Origin: Kushneria avicenniae
Lineage (GTDB): Bacteria > Pseudomonadota > Gammaproteobacteria > Pseudomonadales > Halomonadaceae
Assembly (NCBI RefSeq): GCF_900112585.1
Contig: NZ_FOLY01000004.1
Coordinates: 1 to 64,000 of the forward strand
Direction: 5' to 3'
DNA: 64,000 nucleotides
The notes under the pieces are model-generated. The model ran no database searches. It was given only the letters and a program-made list of their open reading frames with translations, and was not told the origin of the DNA. Both the position numbers and the translations under genes were made by a program. Shown here piece by piece: positions 36,968 to 45,798 of this stretch. The first letter of the stretch is position 1, and the number at the start of each line of letters is the position of its first letter.

Positions 36968-37110
36968 GTACGTCCGTGTTCGTCCCTGAGTGTTGCCAGC
37001 CTTTAGCTGGCCTTAAGCTTTCAGCGAAAGACTTTAGTAGAAGACGACGACTTTCTCGAACCTGGATTGAAGGCCGGGTTTTACGGACTCTGAGGATCAG
37101 CCATAAAAAA

Positions 37111-37135
37111 GGGCCGCTTCCAGAGAAGCGGCCCT
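37111..37135. terminator. Terminator after the DUF4168 gene
   Basis: GGGCCGCTT-CCAGAG-AAGCGGCCC followed on the minus strand by TTTTTTATGG: a strong intrinsic terminator 18 bp from the DUF4168 stop. Confidence 0.88.
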
Positions 37136-37153
37136 TTCAGGGTGATCGATGGC

Positions 37154-37537
37154 TTACTGCTTTTGCTGCGCCATCTGTTGAACCTTTTGCATCATCTGAG
37201 GATCGTTCTGGACAGCCTGACCGATCTGATTGAACTGCTCGACCTGCAGATCGTTATCCTGAACGGCCTGAACCATCTTCTGGTTGGCCTCTTCACGGAT
37301 GCTCTGCTGTGCGTCAGCGCCATCGGCGCCCTGCAGCTGCTGTGTGTAATCCTGAGAAATGCCTGCAATTTCCTGGGAAGCAGAGGCAAAGTTCTGCAGC
37401 TGCTCATCGCTGAAGTTCTGTGACTGCTGCTGGCCCTGAGCCTGCTGAGTCGGTTGCTCCTGAGCGGCAAGCGCTGGCGTGGCAGCGAGGCCGGTCGCGA
37501 CCAGCGATGCGGAAACAACTGCGGCGAAACGTTTCAT
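37154..37537 (-). CDS. DUF4168 exported protein
   Basis: A 127-residue secreted protein: signal peptide (about 1-24, ending ALA), a Gln-rich linker (QEQPTQQAQGQQQSQ), then a helical DUF4168 domain (FSDEQLQNFASASQEIAGI through QVEQFNQIGQAVQNDP). The function is unknown. The ATG at 37537 has AGGAGG at 6-bp spacing; the in-frame ATG at 37543 touches the ribosome site. Alone with its own terminator. Confidence 0.85.
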   Translation of the reverse strand: MKRFAAVVSASLVATGLAATPALAAQEQPTQQAQGQQQSQNFSDEQLQNFASASQEIAGISQDYTQQLQGADGADAQQSIREEANQKMVQAVQDNDLQVEQFNQIGQAVQNDPQMMQKVQQMAQQKQ

Positions 37538-37679
37538 GAACATCCTCCTGACTTACCTTTGCTTTTCAATGCATGCGTACTGACATTATGACGCTGTGCG
37601 CGGCATTAAGTTCAACCGATTTTGTTACTGCATGTAATTAATTTTAAAGGCTTTATGGCCTTGTTCCATGCAGCATCAT

Positions 37680-38375
37680 CTACTGTAGACGCTGTAGATA
37701 GCGAGTGCCGCCCAACTGTCTCATCTGCTGTCTGACCCAGGTGCTACGCTGCGCCACCCGGGCACTGGGCGTGACCGGATTCCAGCCACGCGGATTGGGC
37801 AGAACGGCAGCAAGTCGTGCGGCCTGATCCGCCGTGACCTGACTGGCGCCGATGCCATAGTAATGACGGGCCGCGGCTTCCAGTCCGAAGACGCCCCGGT
37901 CCCACTCCACCACATTGAGATAGACCTCAAGGATACGCTCCTTGGGCCAGATCAATTCGATCAACAGGGTGAACCAGACCTCCATGCCCTTGCGCAGCCA
38001 GCTACGATCAGACCACAGGAAAACATTCTTGGCGGTCTGCTGACTGATGGTACTGGCACCGCGCAGGCTTTTGCCTTCCTGCCATGCCTGAATGGCGTCG
38101 TGAACCTGATCAAGATCGAACCCATAGTGGTAGGGAAATTTCTGATCCTCGGCAGCAATCACGGCCAGCTTTGCCTGATCCGACAAGGAGCGCCACGGCG
38201 TCCAGCGATATTCAAGCGTCATGGGCTCGCCATCCACCATGGAGCCCACCTTGCGCTCCAGCATTACCATCGACCCGGGCAGCGGCACAAAACGAAACAG
38301 CGTGACCAGCAGTATCGAAAGCACGACGGCTCCCAGAACTACCTTCCCGAACCATCGCAACAGCTGTCCGATCAA
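37680..38375 (-). CDS. mtgA: Monofunctional peptidoglycan glycosyltransferase MtgA
   Basis: A 231-residue GT51 enzyme that polymerises lipid II. One N-terminal membrane helix (about 12-30), catalytic EDQKFPYHYGFD, GASTISQQTAKN, WPKERILEVYLNVVEWDRGVFG. TTG start with GGAGA 8 bp upstream. Length fits MtgA (about 240). Confidence 0.93.
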   Translation of the reverse strand: MIGQLLRWFGKVVLGAVVLSILLVTLFRFVPLPGSMVMLERKVGSMVDGEPMTLEYRWTPWRSLSDQAKLAVIAAEDQKFPYHYGFDLDQVHDAIQAWQEGKSLRGASTISQQTAKNVFLWSDRSWLRKGMEVWFTLLIELIWPKERILEVYLNVVEWDRGVFGLEAAARHYYGIGASQVTADQAARLAAVLPNPRGWNPVTPSARVAQRSTWVRQQMRQLGGTRYLQRLQ

Positions 38376-38507
38376 CGCCCATCTCTCCTTGTTCCGGCCG
38401 CAACACTTGTTGTCGTATCGAGCGGCACCACTGAAATCGTGTCAAGGGCAACAGGTTACACGCAGTGATAACCGGATGCCTTTCCAATATGTGACGCTTC
38501 AAACGCC

Positions 38508-38533
38508 TCCGGGGCTCCCATGGAAGCCCCGGA
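38508..38533 (-). terminator. Hairpin after S-formylglutathione hydrolase
   Basis: TCCGGGGCT-CCCATGGA-AGCCCCGGA, a perfect 9-bp stem 30 bp after the fghA stop on the minus strand; weak T tract (GGCGTTTG). Confidence 0.65.
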
Positions 38534-38562
38534 CGACATTCAATCGTTAACACTCTGAAAGA

Positions 38563-39417
38563 TCATGCCTGATCGGCGAAGAGATGATGCGCATGATATT
38601 CAAGGTGATCGTCGATAAAGCTTGCCACAAAGAAATAGCTGTGGTCATAGCCTTCATGACGGCGCAGTTTCAGCGAAACGCCCTGAATATGGCAGGCCTT
38701 TTCAAGGTTCTCGGGCTTGAGCTGTTCATTGAGGAACTGATCATCCTCGCCCTGATCGACAAACATGGGCTGTCCGGAGCTTTTGGCCAGTACCAGTTCG
38801 CAGGCGTCCCAGTCGGCCCATTCACCGCGCTCATTCCCGAGATAGTTGCTGAAGGCCTTTTCTCCCCAGGGGCAGGCCACGGGATTCACGATGGGGGCAA
38901 AGGCAGACACGCTGGCATAGCGCCCGGGCTGTTTCAAAGCACAGATCAGGGCGCCGTGGCCTCCCATGGAGTGGCCACTGATGGCCTCGCGCTCGCTGAT
39001 GGGAAAGTGTTCGCGCACCAGAGCGGGCAGCTCGCTCGTCACATAGTCATACATGTGATAGTGGCGGCTCCAGGGCTCTTTTTGGGCGTTGATATAGAAG
39101 CCGGCCCCAGAGCCAAAATCGTAGCTGTCATGCTCGCCGGGCAAATCGGTGCCGCGCGGACTGGTATCCGGGCAGACAATGGCAATGCCCAGTCTGGCCG
39201 CCATTTTCTGAGCGCCGGCCTTTTGCATGAAGTTTTCATCGGTACAGGTCAGACCGGAAAGCCACCACAGTACCGGCACATTGCCCTCTTCTGCCTGAGG
39301 AGGCAGAAAGATGCCAAAGGTCATGTCGCAATCAAGCACCTGCGAGCGATGGCTAAAGCGCTTGACCCATCCACCATGGCTTTTGGTGGCGCTCAACTGT
39401 TCAATGCCCTGCGTCAT
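38563..39417 (-). CDS. fghA: S-formylglutathione hydrolase
   Basis: A 284-residue serine esterase of the esterase D family that completes glutathione-dependent formaldehyde oxidation. DMTFGIFLPPQAEEGNVPVLWWLSGLTCTDENFMQKAGAQ and the nucleophile elbow GHSMGGHGAL are diagnostic. The ATG at 39417 follows GGAG; an in-frame GTG at 39429 is less likely. The usual partner adhC (formaldehyde dehydrogenase) is not adjacent. Confidence 0.93.
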   Translation of the reverse strand: MTQGIEQLSATKSHGGWVKRFSHRSQVLDCDMTFGIFLPPQAEEGNVPVLWWLSGLTCTDENFMQKAGAQKMAARLGIAIVCPDTSPRGTDLPGEHDSYDFGSGAGFYINAQKEPWSRHYHMYDYVTSELPALVREHFPISEREAISGHSMGGHGALICALKQPGRYASVSAFAPIVNPVACPWGEKAFSNYLGNERGEWADWDACELVLAKSSGQPMFVDQGEDDQFLNEQLKPENLEKACHIQGVSLKLRRHEGYDHSYFFVASFIDDHLEYHAHHLFADQA

Positions 39418-39783
39418 GTCTGTCTCCACTTGTGGGTGTATCTCTGGCGCAAAGATGGGTTCAATGCTGATCCATACAGACTGATGAGACGCATGGCATC
39501 ACCGACTGGAGCACCGGAAAGCGTCAATCATCAATCTGTTGCTGCAATATAGTGAGACACACGGCTGACGACAGCAACCGCAAGGGGCACAGAGCTGGAA
39601 ATGGGTCGTAAACAGACAAGATCCGGCTGGACATGTCTGAAAAAGACTATCGTATCGAGGAAGGCTCACATCACGAACAAGGGCAAATGCCCCGGACAGC
39701 TTTGGTTAACCTGCCCGGGGCACCCGAATACCTTCGCCATGGCCTTTGACAGGACCGGATGACGCTCTGTCAGTTCCACCGGT
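39418..39783. other. Gene-free stretch between fghA and the Crp/Fnr gene
   Basis: 366 bp that must hold the fghA promoter at its left end. An 8-bp inverted repeat, TGCCCCGG (39688-39695) and CCGGGGCA (39715-39722), may end the Crp/Fnr transcript (minus strand). No convincing small gene seen. Confidence 0.5.
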
Positions 39784-40557
39784 TCAGCGCAGACCACCTC
39801 CACTGTGACTGTCCCGGTCGGAGCGTTCCAGCAGCTCATCGACGCTGTCACTGAGGTAGATATCCGAAAATCCGGCCACCTCATGGAAGGCTTTCAGATC
39901 CGGAATATCGATACGGTTGCGCTCGCGATACAAAAGCCCCTCTTCACGAAGCTCGGAAAAGGTGCGGCTGACATGCACCGCTGAAAGCCCCAGGACATCG
40001 GCCAATACCTGCTGTGACAGTGGCAGGTGAAATTGATGCGAAGTGTTCGGGCAGGTCTTGCTCAGACGAAGGTGCATTTCACAGATAAAGTGGGCCACCT
40101 TTTCGCGCGCGTTACGTCGACCCATGTTGACCAGTCGCTCGGCCATGATGGCCTGTTGCTGACCCGCCAGCGAAAAAAGCACCGTGGTCAGCCTTGAAGA
40201 TGTTGCAAAGATATTTGTCAGGTTATTGAGTGGAAAACGACAGACAACCCCTTCTGTCAGCATGGCCACCGACGTCAGATGACGCCGGGGTGAAAAGTCG
40301 CTCAGTCCGATAATGTCGCCCGGCAAAAAAATGTTCAGAATCTGTCGGGTTCCATCATCCATCGACCGATAGGAATAGGCCCATCCTTCGCTGAGCACAC
40401 ACAAAGTGTCCGCAGGATGGTTCTCCTCCCATAGCATCTGGGCATTCGACATGGTCTGAGGCGTCTTTTCCAGCGCTGCCAGAAGCTCGGCTTCCGTCTC
40501 GTCAAGCGCACAATAATGTTTGAAGTTACGCACCAGGCAGCTATCCCTGTCCAACAT
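39784..40557 (-). CDS. Crp/Fnr family transcriptional regulator
   Basis: A 257-residue regulator: an N-terminal cyclic-nucleotide-binding beta-roll (LCVLSEGWAYSYRSMDDGTRQILNIFLPGDIIG), a long dimer helix, and a winged HTH with LPLSQQVLADVLGLSAVHVSRTFSELREEGL. It lacks the Cys cluster of FNR, so it is not an oxygen sensor of that type; the ligand is unknown. The ATG at 40557 fits a TATAAT about 45 bp upstream; the in-frame ATG at 40590 would sit only ~10 bp from that -10. Target genes not evident. Confidence 0.87.
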   Translation of the reverse strand: MLDRDSCLVRNFKHYCALDETEAELLAALEKTPQTMSNAQMLWEENHPADTLCVLSEGWAYSYRSMDDGTRQILNIFLPGDIIGLSDFSPRRHLTSVAMLTEGVVCRFPLNNLTNIFATSSRLTTVLFSLAGQQQAIMAERLVNMGRRNAREKVAHFICEMHLRLSKTCPNTSHQFHLPLSQQVLADVLGLSAVHVSRTFSELREEGLLYRERNRIDIPDLKAFHEVAGFSDIYLSDSVDELLERSDRDSHSGGGLR

Positions 40558-40783
40558 GGCATGCACCCTGAATCGCGTTGAGAAAGCCATTCAGTATTAT
40601 AGTAAGAATTGATGCATTACCGTCCAAAGATAGTCACTATTGTTGGACGAATCGGGAAGGAATGCCGCTAACCTGGATTATGCAAAGAGCAAAAAATCAA
40701 TCATTTAGAGTGGGTGCCGACCGCCGGATCACATGACAGGGGATCGCAGTTTCACTATGGTCACCGGCGTGTCGTGCTCCCGC

Positions 40784-42721
40784 TTACCGGCTCGAGGAAG
40801 GTCCCTTGTGCCCCTTGAACAGGGGCTGCGTTTCAAGCAGGGGAGTAATACGTTCAGCAGGCATGGAACGGAAGTAATAAAACCCCTGCACCAGATCGAC
40901 ATTGAGCTCGTTGACCAGCTCAAGCTGCTCACTGGTTTCTACGCCTTCAGCAATGACTTCAAGGCCCAGTCGATGGCCAATAAACACGATACCCGCGAGA
41001 ATGGCGCGATCCTGCAGATTGTCGGGCGCATCCACCACAAAGGTGCGATCAATCTTGAGTGAGGTAACGGGAAACTGCTTGAGATAGGCCAGTGACGAGT
41101 AACCGGTCCCGAAATCATCGATGGCGATCTTCATGCCGCGATGGTAAAGCGTCTGCAGATAGGCTTTCACTGTCTCATCGGCGCGCACCAGCACGTTTTC
41201 GGTAATTTCGATGCCGACATCGCGCATGGAAAGCTGATGACGCTGTATGGCTTTCTCGAGCTTCTCGAGCATGGCAGTAGAGCGAAGGTGTTCTCCCGAC
41301 AGATTGAGATCCACGCGATATCCCGTAAGTCCCTGCGTCTTCCACACCGCCTGCTGAGTGCACAGGGCGTCAATGGACCAGCTTCCCAGACGCTCCATCA
41401 GTCCAAAGCGCTCGGCCAGCGGAATAAACTCGGCCGGCGAGACCATGCCGCCTCCAGCCGGAAACCAGCGCAGCAGTGCTTCCATGCTTTCAATTCGGCC
41501 GCTGCGCGAGATCTGAGGCTGGAAATGAAGGGCAAGCTCATCCTGATCGATGGCGTTTTCCAGTCGCTTGAGCAGCTCATGCTGATGGATCAGATCGCGA
41601 TGAAATTCATGGCTGAAGATCTGAAACCGGCTTTCACCCGGCGTTCTGGCGCGGTTGCGCGCCACATTGGCGGCATGAACGAGTGACCGGGCATCCTCAC
41701 CGTTGTCGGGAAAGAGGCTGATGCCCTGACTGATCCTGATGCGATGAGGTTTGCCTGCCAGCGTGAAAGGCATTTCAAACATGCTGTTAATGCGATCGAT
41801 CAATTGCAGGGCATGGCGCCGCGAATCCAGCTGCGTACACGCCATGACAAATTCATCATTACCAAAGCGTGCCAGAAGATCAGAGGTATAGCAGTACTGC
41901 GACAGCCGCTCGGCCACCAGGGTCAGCAAATGATTACCCTGCTCGTAACCCAGGGTGTCATTGATGTCGGAAAACTTCTCGATATCGATGAAAAAGACCG
42001 CCAGCGGCGCCGACTGGCGATCTTCAAGCAGGCGGTCAAGCTCGGCAATGAAGGCATCGCGATTGGGCAAAAGCGTCAGCGGATCATAGCGCTGGATAAA
42101 CTCCAGATCGCGATGGGCCTGTTTTTGAACCGACAGATCAACATCGACGCAGAACATCAGCGGATTGTCAGTGTGCTGCCCGAGCATGACATGGTGAGAA
42201 AACACTGCGACGTGGCGCCCGGACTTGTGCAACAACTCTATCTCGCTGGCCGGGATTTCAACGCCTTCGTTGATCCACGCCTGATGAGCGCGCACGACCG
42301 ACTCACGCATGTCTTTGGGAATGATCAGCTCTTCAAACCGGCAGCCCATCACTTCGCCGGGCATATAGCCATAAAGCTGTGTGCTTGCGGCATTCCAGTA
42401 AATGACACGCCTTTGTCGATCATAGCCCTGCACGGCCACTCGCGGCAGACTCTCGAGCAGCGCCCGAAAACGCTGCTCGCTTCGGTCGTAACGCAGACGT
42501 TCGTGGCTGCCGAGATGGTTGGCCGGATGATGAAGCCGCCGATAGAGCTGGCGATTGCGCTGACGGCAGCGATGCCAGGCCAGCAGCACCATCACCAGCG
42601 CCACGGATAAAAATAGAACGATCAGATGATGGGCACTCATAAAAGCCATGATAGCCAGCGCCAGTATCAGAGCCATGCCCAGGGCAGAGCCGTAGCGCGG
42701 GGACCTGTGAGAAATGCGCAT
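40784..42721 (-). CDS. Membrane PAS-GGDEF-EAL protein (c-di-GMP phosphodiesterase)
   Basis: About 645 residues: two membrane helices (about 15-50), a PAS domain (about 85-190, with WNAASTQLYGYMPGEVMG), a GGDEF domain whose active-site motif is degenerate GNDEF (about 289-293), and an EAL domain (about 385-630) with EALLRW, ITENVL, DDFGTGYSSLAYLK and AEGVET. The EAL motifs look intact, so net c-di-GMP hydrolysis is likely, with GGDEF as a regulatory or weak domain. ATG at 42721; a TTG at 42727 with AGGA is an alternative. A LapG-like protease, an output of c-di-GMP signalling, lies 2.5 kb away. Confidence 0.9.
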   Translation of the reverse strand: MRISHRSPRYGSALGMALILALAIMAFMSAHHLIVLFLSVALVMVLLAWHRCRQRNRQLYRRLHHPANHLGSHERLRYDRSEQRFRALLESLPRVAVQGYDRQRRVIYWNAASTQLYGYMPGEVMGCRFEELIIPKDMRESVVRAHQAWINEGVEIPASEIELLHKSGRHVAVFSHHVMLGQHTDNPLMFCVDVDLSVQKQAHRDLEFIQRYDPLTLLPNRDAFIAELDRLLEDRQSAPLAVFFIDIEKFSDINDTLGYEQGNHLLTLVAERLSQYCYTSDLLARFGNDEFVMACTQLDSRRHALQLIDRINSMFEMPFTLAGKPHRIRISQGISLFPDNGEDARSLVHAANVARNRARTPGESRFQIFSHEFHRDLIHQHELLKRLENAIDQDELALHFQPQISRSGRIESMEALLRWFPAGGGMVSPAEFIPLAERFGLMERLGSWSIDALCTQQAVWKTQGLTGYRVDLNLSGEHLRSTAMLEKLEKAIQRHQLSMRDVGIEITENVLVRADETVKAYLQTLYHRGMKIAIDDFGTGYSSLAYLKQFPVTSLKIDRTFVVDAPDNLQDRAILAGIVFIGHRLGLEVIAEGVETSEQLELVNELNVDLVQGFYYFRSMPAERITPLLETQPLFKGHKGPSSSR

Positions 42722-42915
42722 CTCCAATTAATCCTGATCTGACCGGTCAGACGGTCGGCTGGTCAAAAATGCTGGTGTCTGTCGTCAGCATAACAGCTTA
42801 CGCCATGTCACAAGGAACAATTCAGCTATTACCAGCGTGCAGAAATTGTCGCAGTTTCACGCACGCAAGCGTCCCCCGGTCATTCTTCCCCTTCTGAAAG
42901 CCCATAACATTTATG

Positions 42916-42947
42916 TGTCGGGTGTCGGCAAATGCCGACACCCGACA
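42916..42947 (+). repeat. 15-bp perfect inverted repeat before the 2OG-Fe dioxygenase gene
   Basis: TGTCGGGTGTCGGCA (42916-42930), AA, then its exact complement to 42947. It ends about 17 bp before the CAGGAG ribosome site. Each arm contains TGTCGG twice. It could be an operator, a transcript-leader hairpin or the terminator of something upstream, though no gene on this strand ends nearby. Confidence 0.75.
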
Positions 42948-42976
42948 AAAATCCTTATCCTTTCAGGAGTCAAAAG

Positions 42977-43732
42977 ATGACCACGACCAACGCTCAATCC
43001 TGGTGGCAGCACAACGTCCCCACCGCGCTTGCCGAAAAGGACTGGTGCTTTACCCATGTTCGCGATCGTATCGATCTGGCAGCATGGCAGGCCTTTACCC
43101 GCAATGTGCCGCGCGACCCTTACGTCGAGCGCCGCTGGAAACGCATGTCCTGGCTCGCGCTGGACGAACAGGGAAAGATGAAGAGTCTGGGCGAATGCCC
43201 CATGGCGCAGGGCGGTCAGTACAACGATGCCGACAGCATGGCAGACAAGTTGCGCTGGTATCCGGCACTGGAGCAGGACTTTCTCGACCGTCCCGACGTA
43301 CGCGCCTTTGTGGAATCCTGGGCCGGCCTCTGGGGGCTCGATGCCAACGAGCCGATCCTGATGCAGATTACCGGTGTCCGCGGCTCGGGTGAACTGGACC
43401 CGCTACAGGGTCAGGGTATCCATGCCGATGGCTGCCGCTATCTGAGCATCATGGTGCTGGACCGTAACAACGTCAGTGGCGCCGAAAGCGTTCTCTACGC
43501 CGACCGCGCGGGGCAGGAACAGGTGGCTGATCAGGTCATGGAGCCGGGCGATGTGCTTCACCTGCGTGACGACCGCCTCTTTCACGGCGCGAAGCCGCTG
43601 CGTCAGGAAGATGCCAACCAGCCCTACGAGCGATTCATCATTATCATCAACGCAAGCTTTGTGGATGGTTTTCAAAATCGCATGCTGCGTCGCTATTTCC
43701 CGGAAGCCGTCATTCACGAACACATTGCCTGA
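42977..43732 (+). CDS. 2OG-Fe dioxygenase family protein
   Basis: A 251-residue member of the 2OG-Fe dioxygenase family (PF10014 type), which includes free L-isoleucine and related amino acid hydroxylases. IHADGCRYLSIMVL supplies the HxD and LFHGAKPL the distal His of the iron site; YERFIIIINASF is near the end. The substrate is unknown. CAGGAG precedes the ATG at 42977. Flanked by two strong inverted repeats; monocistronic. Confidence 0.85.
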   Translation: MTTTNAQSWWQHNVPTALAEKDWCFTHVRDRIDLAAWQAFTRNVPRDPYVERRWKRMSWLALDEQGKMKSLGECPMAQGGQYNDADSMADKLRWYPALEQDFLDRPDVRAFVESWAGLWGLDANEPILMQITGVRGSGELDPLQGQGIHADGCRYLSIMVLDRNNVSGAESVLYADRAGQEQVADQVMEPGDVLHLRDDRLFHGAKPLRQEDANQPYERFIIIINASFVDGFQNRMLRRYFPEAVIHEHIA

Positions 43733-43785
43733 TATGTCAGGCAGCTCTGTGTCTTCAATCATTCATCTTCAATCATGAGGGAGCC

Positions 43786-43809
43786 GCCGGCCGACACATG
43801 TCGGCCGGC
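43786..43809. terminator. Hairpin between 2OG-Fe dioxygenase and tag
   Basis: GCCGGCCGACA-CA-TGTCGGCCGGC, an 11-bp perfect stem with a 2-nt loop between convergent genes. No long T tract. Shares CCGACA/TGTCGG with the repeat upstream of the dioxygenase. Confidence 0.65.
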
Positions 43810-43837
43810 ACCTGATCATAAAAGTGTCTCCAGAGGA

Positions 43838-44437
43838 TCATGACCGACAGATGATGGCGTTCTCCCCCATCGCCGCTATCACCTGACGCCTGTGGCAATC
43901 AGGCGCGTGATCATTGACCATGCCCGTTGCCTGCATCCAGGCATGGACGATGGTGGGGCCTGCAAACCTGAACCCTCTTGCCTTGAGCGCTTTTGAAAAC
44001 GCAGCCGACAGTGGCGTTTGCGTCGGCACCGGCGGAGCATTCTGAATCGGTCGGGAATCCACCATCGACCAGCAGAATCCGGCAAATTCCTCCCCACGTT
44101 CGTGCATACGCAAAAAGGCCCGGGCGTTACCGATGGTCGCCTCGATCTTGGCCCGCGAGCGAATGATGCCGGCATTGCCGAGCAGCCGCTCGATATCCCG
44201 CTCGGTGAAACGGGCCACCCGCTCGGGGTCAAATCCCTCGAAGGCCTCGCGAAAGGCGTCACGCTTTTTCAGTACGGTCAACCAGGATAGACCAGCCTGA
44301 AACCCGTCAAGCATCAGCTTCTCCCAGAGCGCCTGCCCGTCCGGTTCCGGCACGCCCCATTCATGATCATGATAGTGCGCCAGCAGCACATGCCCCTGCG
44401 CCCACTGGCAACGAATCGGCGACACGGCGTTCGTCAT
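43838..44437 (-). CDS. tag: DNA-3-methyladenine glycosylase I
   Basis: A 199-residue Tag enzyme that removes 3-methyladenine. Motifs: C at 10, YHDHEWGVPE, LDGFQAGLSWLTVLKKRDAFR, NAGIIRSRAKIEATIGNA, and the Zn-binding end NDHAPDCHRR. Length fits (about 190). Convergent with the dioxygenase gene. Confidence 0.95.
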   Translation of the reverse strand: MTNAVSPIRCQWAQGHVLLAHYHDHEWGVPEPDGQALWEKLMLDGFQAGLSWLTVLKKRDAFREAFEGFDPERVARFTERDIERLLGNAGIIRSRAKIEATIGNARAFLRMHERGEEFAGFCWSMVDSRPIQNAPPVPTQTPLSAAFSKALKARGFRFAGPTIVHAWMQATGMVNDHAPDCHRRQVIAAMGENAIICRS

Positions 44438-44558
44438 GAATCATCTCCAGGCCAACATATGGATATTTCGCGCTATCTGCCGCCAATCACCTGACACGGG
44501 CGCCGTTATGTCCCTACCTTGAAGGTTCGCTTTATTACTCGCCCAAAAGGTACAGCCC

Positions 44559-45059
44559 ATGACGCCCATCATGCACACGATTGTGGTCGGCATCCTCAGC
44601 TATCTGACCCTGATCATTGTCCTTCGTATTTCAGGCAAGCGTACCCTGTCGAAATGGAATGCATTTGATTTCGTGGTTACCATTGCGCTGGGATCGATTC
44701 TGGCCACGTCGCTGACCTCCACCGAGGTCACCCTTGCCCAGAGCGTGACAGCTTTTGTGGTCATCATTGCTCTGCAGTTCGTGATCACCTTTACCTCGGT
44801 GCGCTCGCGGGGGGTGCTCAAGCTGATCAAGTCGCAACCTACGCTGCTGCTTTACAAGGGCGAGTATTGCCATGACGCCATGACGCGCGAACGCGTGGTC
44901 AGGGCGGAAGTTCTTGCCGCTGCCCGTGAAAAGGGCATGGTGGACATCGAGCAGGTTCATGCCGTTGTCCTGGAAACCGACGGCGCCTTTAGCGTTATCG
45001 GCCAGGCCGGCGAACACGATTCGGCACTGGAGGGCGTCGAGGGCGTGCCCGGTCGATAA
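44559..45059 (+). CDS. DUF421 (YetF-like) membrane protein
   Basis: A 166-residue protein with three N-terminal hydrophobic helices and a small soluble DUF421 domain. RISGKRTLSKWNAFDFVVTIALGSILATSL is the family signature. The function is unknown; homologues occur in many bacteria and spore formers. Confidence 0.88.
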   Translation: MTPIMHTIVVGILSYLTLIIVLRISGKRTLSKWNAFDFVVTIALGSILATSLTSTEVTLAQSVTAFVVIIALQFVITFTSVRSRGVLKLIKSQPTLLLYKGEYCHDAMTRERVVRAEVLAAAREKGMVDIEQVHAVVLETDGAFSVIGQAGEHDSALEGVEGVPGR

Positions 45060-45171
45060 TCCGAAAATGGCCTGCCTCAGGGGCTCTGATCGGGCCATGG
45101 TCGGCGCTGATATGGCGACATCATGAGAATGTCGCTCCGGCGCCAGCCCATGAACCTCTTGGTATCCGCCC

Positions 45172-45786
45172 ATGCCTGCACTGCGTCGCGCACTTGCTGC
45201 CCCACTGGTGATCTGCTGTCTGGCGTTTGCCGGTCCGACCTCGGCGCAAACCTTCACCTGGTGGGACGACGCTCGCGAGATGGCCGTTACCCAGTCAAGC
45301 GCCGAGCTGGTTAAAGAAGTTCGTCAGCGTACGGGCATGGCGCAGCTTCAATATGTCAATCGGATCATCAACAACGCGGCGCGCCAGCGGGAAGAAAAGA
45401 CCGACATCTGGAAAGGATTTGACCGCCTGACGCGAGATGGATACGGCGACTGCGAGGACTTTGCCATCGCCAAATACCAGATACTGCGAGCGGCCGGCGT
45501 ATCGGCAGACAGGCTGGATTTTCTGGCCGCAAGGGACACGCTGACACCGACCTATCACGCCGTTTTACGCTATCAGCGGGATGACGGCAGCCATCTGGTA
45601 CTCGACAATCTGACGCCCCTGATCCTGCCCGAAACCCAGCGCACGGATCTCACGCCGATCGTCACTTTCGATGAACAACACAGCGCGCTATGGAAGAATC
45701 ATCGCTTCGTACCGGTTGATCCTTCCAGGGTCACGCTGGGAGGCAAGCTTTTAAGCGAGCGCATGTCGAATCTGATGCACTACTGA
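45172..45786 (+). CDS. Periplasmic transglutaminase-like cysteine protease, LapG-like
   Basis: A 204-residue exported protein with a signal peptide (about 1-25, ending SAQ) and the BTLCP/LapG fold: catalytic Cys in GYGDCEDFAIAKY, His in TYHAVLRY, Asp in LVLDNLTPL. LapG cleaves the N-terminus of giant adhesins such as LapA when c-di-GMP falls, releasing biofilm. No lapD or adhesin gene is adjacent, so the target is unproven. Confidence 0.82.
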   Translation: MPALRRALAAPLVICCLAFAGPTSAQTFTWWDDAREMAVTQSSAELVKEVRQRTGMAQLQYVNRIINNAARQREEKTDIWKGFDRLTRDGYGDCEDFAIAKYQILRAAGVSADRLDFLAARDTLTPTYHAVLRYQRDDGSHLVLDNLTPLILPETQRTDLTPIVTFDEQHSALWKNHRFVPVDPSRVTLGGKLLSERMSNLMHY

Positions 45787-45798
45787 TTACCGCGCCCT

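Noticed and set aside
37054-37063. CTCGAACCTG matching part of the tRNA T-arm, as a possible attachment-site copy
   Set aside because: Only 10 bp, 12 kb away, no adjoining tRNA sequence; chance match.
41744-42610. A 288-codon open frame opposite the GGDEF-EAL gene
   Set aside because: Antisense to a well-supported gene, no motifs.
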